A stretch of DNA of 21,000 nt from Prorocentrum cordatum (Eukaryota; Sar; Dinophyceae; Prorocentrales; Prorocentraceae), in the NCBI GenBank assembly GCA_963575745.1, contig CAUYUJ010000704.1, forward strand, positions 81,501 through 102,500. The letters run 5' to 3'. Under the pieces are notes generated by a model. That model was not told the origin of the DNA and ran no database searches. It saw only the letters and a list, made by a program, of their open reading frames with translations. Made by a program: the position numbers and the translations under genes. Within the stretch, counting starts at the first letter, position 1, and every line of letters starts with the position of its first letter. Of this stretch, positions 17,798 to 21,000 are shown piece by piece.

Positions 17798-18677
17798 TGC
17801 GAATCCAGCTCGTCGTAGAAAACCTCCAGGTCGTCCGTGAAAGCCTCGTCCTCCACGTCCGCCTCCTCGTCCTCCACGTTGTAGCGTACTGGGTCCACTC
17901 GCTGGTGACCTCGTCTTTTTCGCACTCGGGGTCACCCTTCCAGTGGCCCTTCTTGTGGCACGCGTTGCACTTCGTGCGCGCCTGAATCTGCTTCAGCTTA
18001 TCCTCGGCCTCTTTGCTGTCCATCTTGATGGAGCCCTGCTTGTTGATGTTGGCTTCCCAACCTCTATTCGACTTGCTCTGAGCAAACCGCTCCCGGGCCT
18101 GCTTGTAGTTAGGCTTATGGTTGCGCTGTCCAGCTTCCCAGCCAAGGCGTTGAGCCTCCGTCGCCAAGGTGTCGCACTCCTCCTGGCTGATCTCGTCCGG
18201 GTCCACGTCATCAATCACTCCCTCGAACTCGTCAATGTCCGCTGCAAGTGCGTCGTAGTCCGCATCACTCAGGAAAACGTCCTCGTCGCACGGTGCACGT
18301 TCGTCTCCGAGTAGAGCATCTTCTTCTTCGTCGTCGTAGTCCACCGGGTAAGCTCCGTATCGTCCATGTCCACGATCGTCTCGGCCTGTGCTGTCCAGCT
18401 GTATCAGCATGGCTGCCGTAACGTCGTCCCAGATGTACTCGTTGTTGCATTGGCCAAGGATCGCCTGGTGCTCTTGCATGCTGATGTTTGCTAGCTTTAG
18501 TAGAAAGTATGTCGGTAGGTCTTCGCTGTCGTGTTCGTTAAAAGTGACTGGAGTCGCACGTACTCCGTCCTTCGCCTCGATATGTAGTCCTGCGCAGACT
18601 CCGTTCGATTGCGAAAACCTCGGAAGAAATACTCCTCGAACGCTTGCTGCTTCTGTAGTGGTGCGATTCTCTCGCAC
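17535..18677 (-). pseudogene. gag C-terminal part with zinc knuckle
   Basis: A 380-codon frame whose sense content lies between about residues 40 and 264. TFNEHDSEDLPTYFLLKL (45-62) continues the capsid-like region of the preceding frame. A strongly acidic stretch follows (111-170). CNACHKKGHWKGDPEC (237-252; 17922-17969) is a CX2CX4HX6C nucleic-acid-binding knuckle, the hallmark of gag in this group. After WTQY (261-264) the translation turns into Arg/Thr-rich repeats. Another frame then gives a sensible acidic continuation (EDEAFTDDLEVFYDELDSQ) ending at TGA 17773-17775, so a frame change lies near 17885. Confidence 0.75.
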
Positions 18678-19210
18678 GCCTGTCGTACTGTAGTTACCGC
18701 CAGTTTGACTGCAGCAAGTGGGTCATTACCTGCTTCGTCCAAAACTGCTTGCGTACTGATCTCAGCCTTGTTTCGTGTGAGTGTCCACGCTCGTCCATTT
18801 AGAGAACTCTTGAGCTTGATCGCGTAGAGCTTCTTGATTTTCTCCTCGCTCGCGTGGTAGCCGAGTATTGCACGCTCCTCGAACTCCTCGCCGTAGGATG
18901 GGTCGCCGTTGTAGTGCGCCACGCCCTCCTTGTCAACGAAGAGGGGGCCGTCATTGAACTGCTGCTGCTGCCTGGACGTCATCTTGATGACTGTGATGCT
19001 ACTGAGCTTGTCTCCAATGTAGTGGCTGTCTTGATCGTTGCTGCTGTAGTTATGCTGCTCGCCCGGGATGCCGTTGTTGCAACGATCCTCGTCCAAGCTG
19101 TCGTAGGTAATGATTTGGAGCGTCTTGTCGATCACCGTGATCTGTTGAACGCAGTGGTTAAGCACCGCGAAGATGTAAGTGAGCGCCAGCATATATGTCT
19201 GCGCGGCCAC
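18497..19210 (-). pseudogene. gag N-terminal part
   Basis: An open frame of 237 codons. The likeliest start is Met77 (18980-18982), because the region from there resembles copia gag: PLFVDKEGVAHYNGDPSYG, then EEFEERAILGYH, LNGRAW and the block ESAQDYISRRRTEYVRL. The 76 residues before it overlap the leader and look unlike gag, although the frame is open from 19210. The frame loses sense after about 18550 and stops at 18497; the continuation is in the next frame (relative -1). The shift region contains a CTTTTAAC run but no classical slippery heptamer, so decay or a sequencing indel is more likely than programmed frameshifting. Confidence 0.75.
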
Positions 19211-19244
19211 TCTGTAAAAAATCCTCGTACCGTGGACTGATTCA

Positions 19245-19257
19245 GCTCACGCTACCA
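19245..19257 (-). other. primer binding site
   Basis: The minus strand reads TGGTAGCGTGAGC starting 1 nt inside the 5' LTR. It is complementary to a tRNA 3' end of the form GCTCACGCTACCA. TGGTA is the usual start of copia primer sites that use initiator methionine tRNA (TGGTATCAGAGC in plants). I cannot identify the tRNA here. Confidence 0.6.
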
Positions 19258-19258
19258 G

Positions 19259-19515
19259 TGTGCATATTGATCCAAATCTCTCCACCCACAACTTCTTGAT
19301 GCAAGAAGAAATAAATAGAGTATTGGTCTGATCATATTCCGATGTCAAGCTAGACAGTCGTAGAATGCGTCCACCCTCCCGCCACAGCTGGCGGGTCCAA
19401 GCCAAAAACGGCAATAGTGAACAAGAGAGTGCAAGCATGAGTGAGCGAGAGCAGCAACATAGATAATTCTAAACATCAACCTGTATCTCACATCTTTGCT
19501 AATACAACTTTCACA
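19259..19515 (-). repeat. 5' LTR (right copy)
   Basis: Starts TGTGCATATT and ends CTTTCACA on the plus strand, the partner of 10503-10759. In element sense it begins TGTGAAAG and ends TGCACA. It keeps both short hairpins of the left copy (19292-19308 and 19378-19395). In sense orientation CTCTATTTATTTC (about 19308-19320) is an AT-rich, TATA-like stretch; whether it acts as a promoter is unknown. Confidence 0.88.
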
Positions 19516-19519
19516 CTCC
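19516..19519. repeat. target site duplication, right
   Basis: CTCC directly after the right LTR, matching 10499-10502. Confidence 0.5.
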
Positions 19520-19800
19520 TGACCACGGTTGCGAGTCGGAGGCGCGCATCTTCTGCGCTCCTGTTGAATGACGGGCCCCCGCGGTTTGTAAGACCGACGA
19601 GGGCCTCGCACTCAGCCTTGTAGCAAGCCTGCCCGCCAATTGCCTTGCGAGGGTTCCATGGAAGTGGAAGTCAACTCGAGTTGGGATGGTACTGACTGCT
19701 CTGACCTTGTTAACTTGGCTCCCGTGCAGTTGCCTTTGATAAACTCTCTGCCAGCTGCAGCGCTGCCCATGCGTGACAGCCTGATGGTTCAACACGCGTG
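19520..19800. other. right flank of the insertion, unidentified ORFs
   Basis: Normal composition. On the minus strand two frames stay open up to the LTR and would continue across the empty site into 10502 and below. One reads AIGGQACYKAECEALVGLTN before the junction. No domain recognised. Confidence 0.3.
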
Positions 19801-19935
19801 CAATCCAATCCCCTCCTCCCTCCCCTCTCCCCCCCCCCCTCCCTCCCCCCCTCCTTCCTTCCCCCCTTCCCCCCCCGAGCCCACTCAGCCTCCCCGGGCC
19901 CCCCCCAGAACCCCCCCGGACCCTCGTGCCACATT
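19801..19935. repeat. C-rich polypyrimidine tract
   Basis: Mostly C with T, including C runs of 5-11 (for example near 19830-19841). The complementary G-rich strand has many G runs of three or more, so it could form quadruplexes. Open frames here are Pro- or Gly-rich artefacts. Confidence 0.8.
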
Positions 19936-20611
19936 GAGCCCCCCCCGTGACCAGTACACTCTGGTGGCACCCTTGGTTGTGGTGGCCCCCCACGGCGGCG
20001 CTCCTGGGGAGGCCGGGATCTGGGGGGGAGGAGGATCGAGGTCCGACGGTCGCGTTTATTCTGGGGATGTTTGTCCTTTTTGGGCCTCTGTGAGCGCCCT
20101 CGCCGCCGCTGCTACACCCCCTCGAAATTCTGGTCAGAGCGCGCCCTGGAGAGGTCTGGGGGCGACATGTGATGATAGGAATCGGAGTTACAGTCAATGT
20201 TGAAAGTGAGGACCGAGTGCTTGACTAGACTACCTTTGCGCCATCGAGGCCCAGGCCGCAAACGCGTTTTTTTTCCAGGGCGGCGGCGCAAGAGCGCGAA
20301 GATGACCGCGTTCCACGCGTCGCGGTGCGCGAGGTGCAAAGTTGGGTGAGCGACGTAGAGAAGGAGAGGACCGACTGCGCGGGCATTCGGGCGAAAGCTG
20401 CCCCCACAAGGTCGCGCGTAGGCGCTATCGCTTCCACGTGGCGTGCAGCGTTCACGACCTGCGTAAGCCGTCGCGTAAGGCCAGGTCACCCCCCAGGGGC
20501 GCGCACACGTCTCTCTCGGAGCTCTTTTGTAATCCTCTGGGGCTCTCCTGGGGCTCTCCTGGGCTCTCTTGAGGCTCTGAGAAGTGTCCTCGTGAACAGT
20601 ATTACCCTTGT
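19936..20611. other. GC-rich unique region, no gene identified
   Basis: Several overlapping short frames on both strands; none is recognised or clearly preferred. 20525-20585 carries TCTGGGGCTCTCCTGGGGC repeats, resembling the forward ~21-nt family at 5695-5800. A T run lies at 20266-20273. Confidence 0.35.
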
Positions 20612-20965
20612 GAACAACACCAACCAATAACAGCAACAACAAAAACCAACAACCACCACAAACCACCAACAACAACCAACCACAACCAGCAATAACACCA
20701 ACAACCAGCAACACCAACAACACTAACAATAACATCAACCGCAAAACACAACAAAAGCCTTTACAACAGCCAACACCAGCAACAACAACACCAACAACAA
20801 CAACAACAACCAACAAAACAACAAGCAAGAACCGCAACAGTAGCAACAACAACCACCACCAGCAACCAACAACCAACAACAACACCAACACCAACACCAA
20901 TAACGACACAAACAACAGCACGAACAACACCAACAACACCAACAACAAGACACACCACCACACAC
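20612..20965. repeat. AAC/ACC-rich cryptic simple repeat
   Basis: Almost only A and C on the plus strand, built from AAC, ACA and CCA words with irregular order. Minus frames across it are Val/Leu/Cys/Trp-rich artefacts. It continues to near the end of the window. Confidence 0.8.
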
Positions 20966-21000
20966 ACCATTACATGTTTTGTGGGACCGTTGGAAGCACC

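Larger units (their letters stand above)
10503..19515 (-). mobile_element. Ty1/copia-type LTR retrotransposon, decayed copy
   Basis: A 9,013-bp element read from right to left. Two 257-bp direct LTRs (19259-19515 is the 5' LTR, 10503-10759 the 3' LTR) flank gag, protease, a methyltransferase-like domain, integrase, reverse transcriptase, RNase H and a C-terminal extension. Integrase before reverse transcriptase is the diagnostic copia order. The primer binding site is at 19245-19257. No clear polypurine tract precedes the 3' LTR. Coding capacity is broken by frame changes near 18545, 17885, 17520, 14260 and 12500 and by TAG codons at 17331-17333 and 13589-13591. The reverse transcriptase also has an active-site substitution. 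The LTRs differ at about 15 positions, so the copy is not recent. Features resemble copia polyproteins I know from dinoflagellates. Confidence 0.93.

Noticed and set aside
18530-18560. Programmed -1 frameshift in gag
   Set aside because: The zero-frame codons do not form an X XXY YYZ heptamer, and other parts of pol also carry breaks, so decay is simpler.
20112-20963. 283-codon minus frame at the right end
   Set aside because: Its N-terminal third is translation of the AAC-rich repeat (Val/Leu), and the rest overlaps other equally open frames with no recognisable domain.

Overview
The window looks like nuclear DNA of a dinoflagellate, inferred from gene content and texture rather than from a marker gene. 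About 9 kb in the right half is a Ty1/copia-type LTR retrotransposon on the minus strand. It carries features I associate with dinoflagellate copia polyproteins: a gag zinc knuckle of the form CNACHKKGHW, a protease with DTAC instead of DTGA, a methyltransferase-like domain before the integrase, and an integrase C-terminus containing WHGPAR. The rest is very rich in trinucleotide repeats and minisatellites. No spliced-leader sequence, rRNA, tRNA or conserved housekeeping gene was seen. A Prorocentrum-like or symbiodinialean genome is a guess.

Layout. 1-1010: unique sequence without a recognisable gene. 1011-3660: strand-switching low-complexity DNA (CCT, then GTC, then GAT, then GGA, then CCT again) with an embedded diverged duplication (2892-3026 and 3241-3420). 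3661-5084: unique sequence with overlapping minus-strand ORFs that I cannot identify. 5085-5800: a 21-bp minisatellite, GAT/GGA repeats and a degenerate ~21-nt family rich in CTTGGGGCC. 5801-9272: two large ACT/TAC trinucleotide blocks on either side of a 71-bp tandem satellite (about 11 monomers, 6530-7363). Short inverted repeats sit where the blocks meet the interior. 9273-10215: the ~21-nt family in the opposite orientation, on both sides of an AT-rich island with (CA)n(TA)n. 10216-10502: target-site flank.

10503-19515: the retrotransposon, with 257-bp LTRs about 94% identical by hand alignment, TG...CA ends, a 4-bp flush target duplication and a primer binding site 1 nt from the 5' LTR. 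Read right to left it encodes gag, a linker, protease, a methyltransferase-like domain, integrase (C-terminal part), reverse transcriptase, RNase H and an unusual C-terminal extension with two predicted membrane segments. The copy is dead: at least four frame changes, two in-frame TAG codons, no visible first two integrase Asp residues, and a reverse transcriptase active site reading HVGD instead of HVDD.

19516-20970: the other side of the insertion site, a C-rich tract, GC-rich unique DNA and an AAC/ACC-rich tract. The most interesting items are the methyltransferase-like domain inside pol, the two-membrane-segment domain after RNase H, and the mirror-symmetric repeat assembly at 5.7-9.4 kb.
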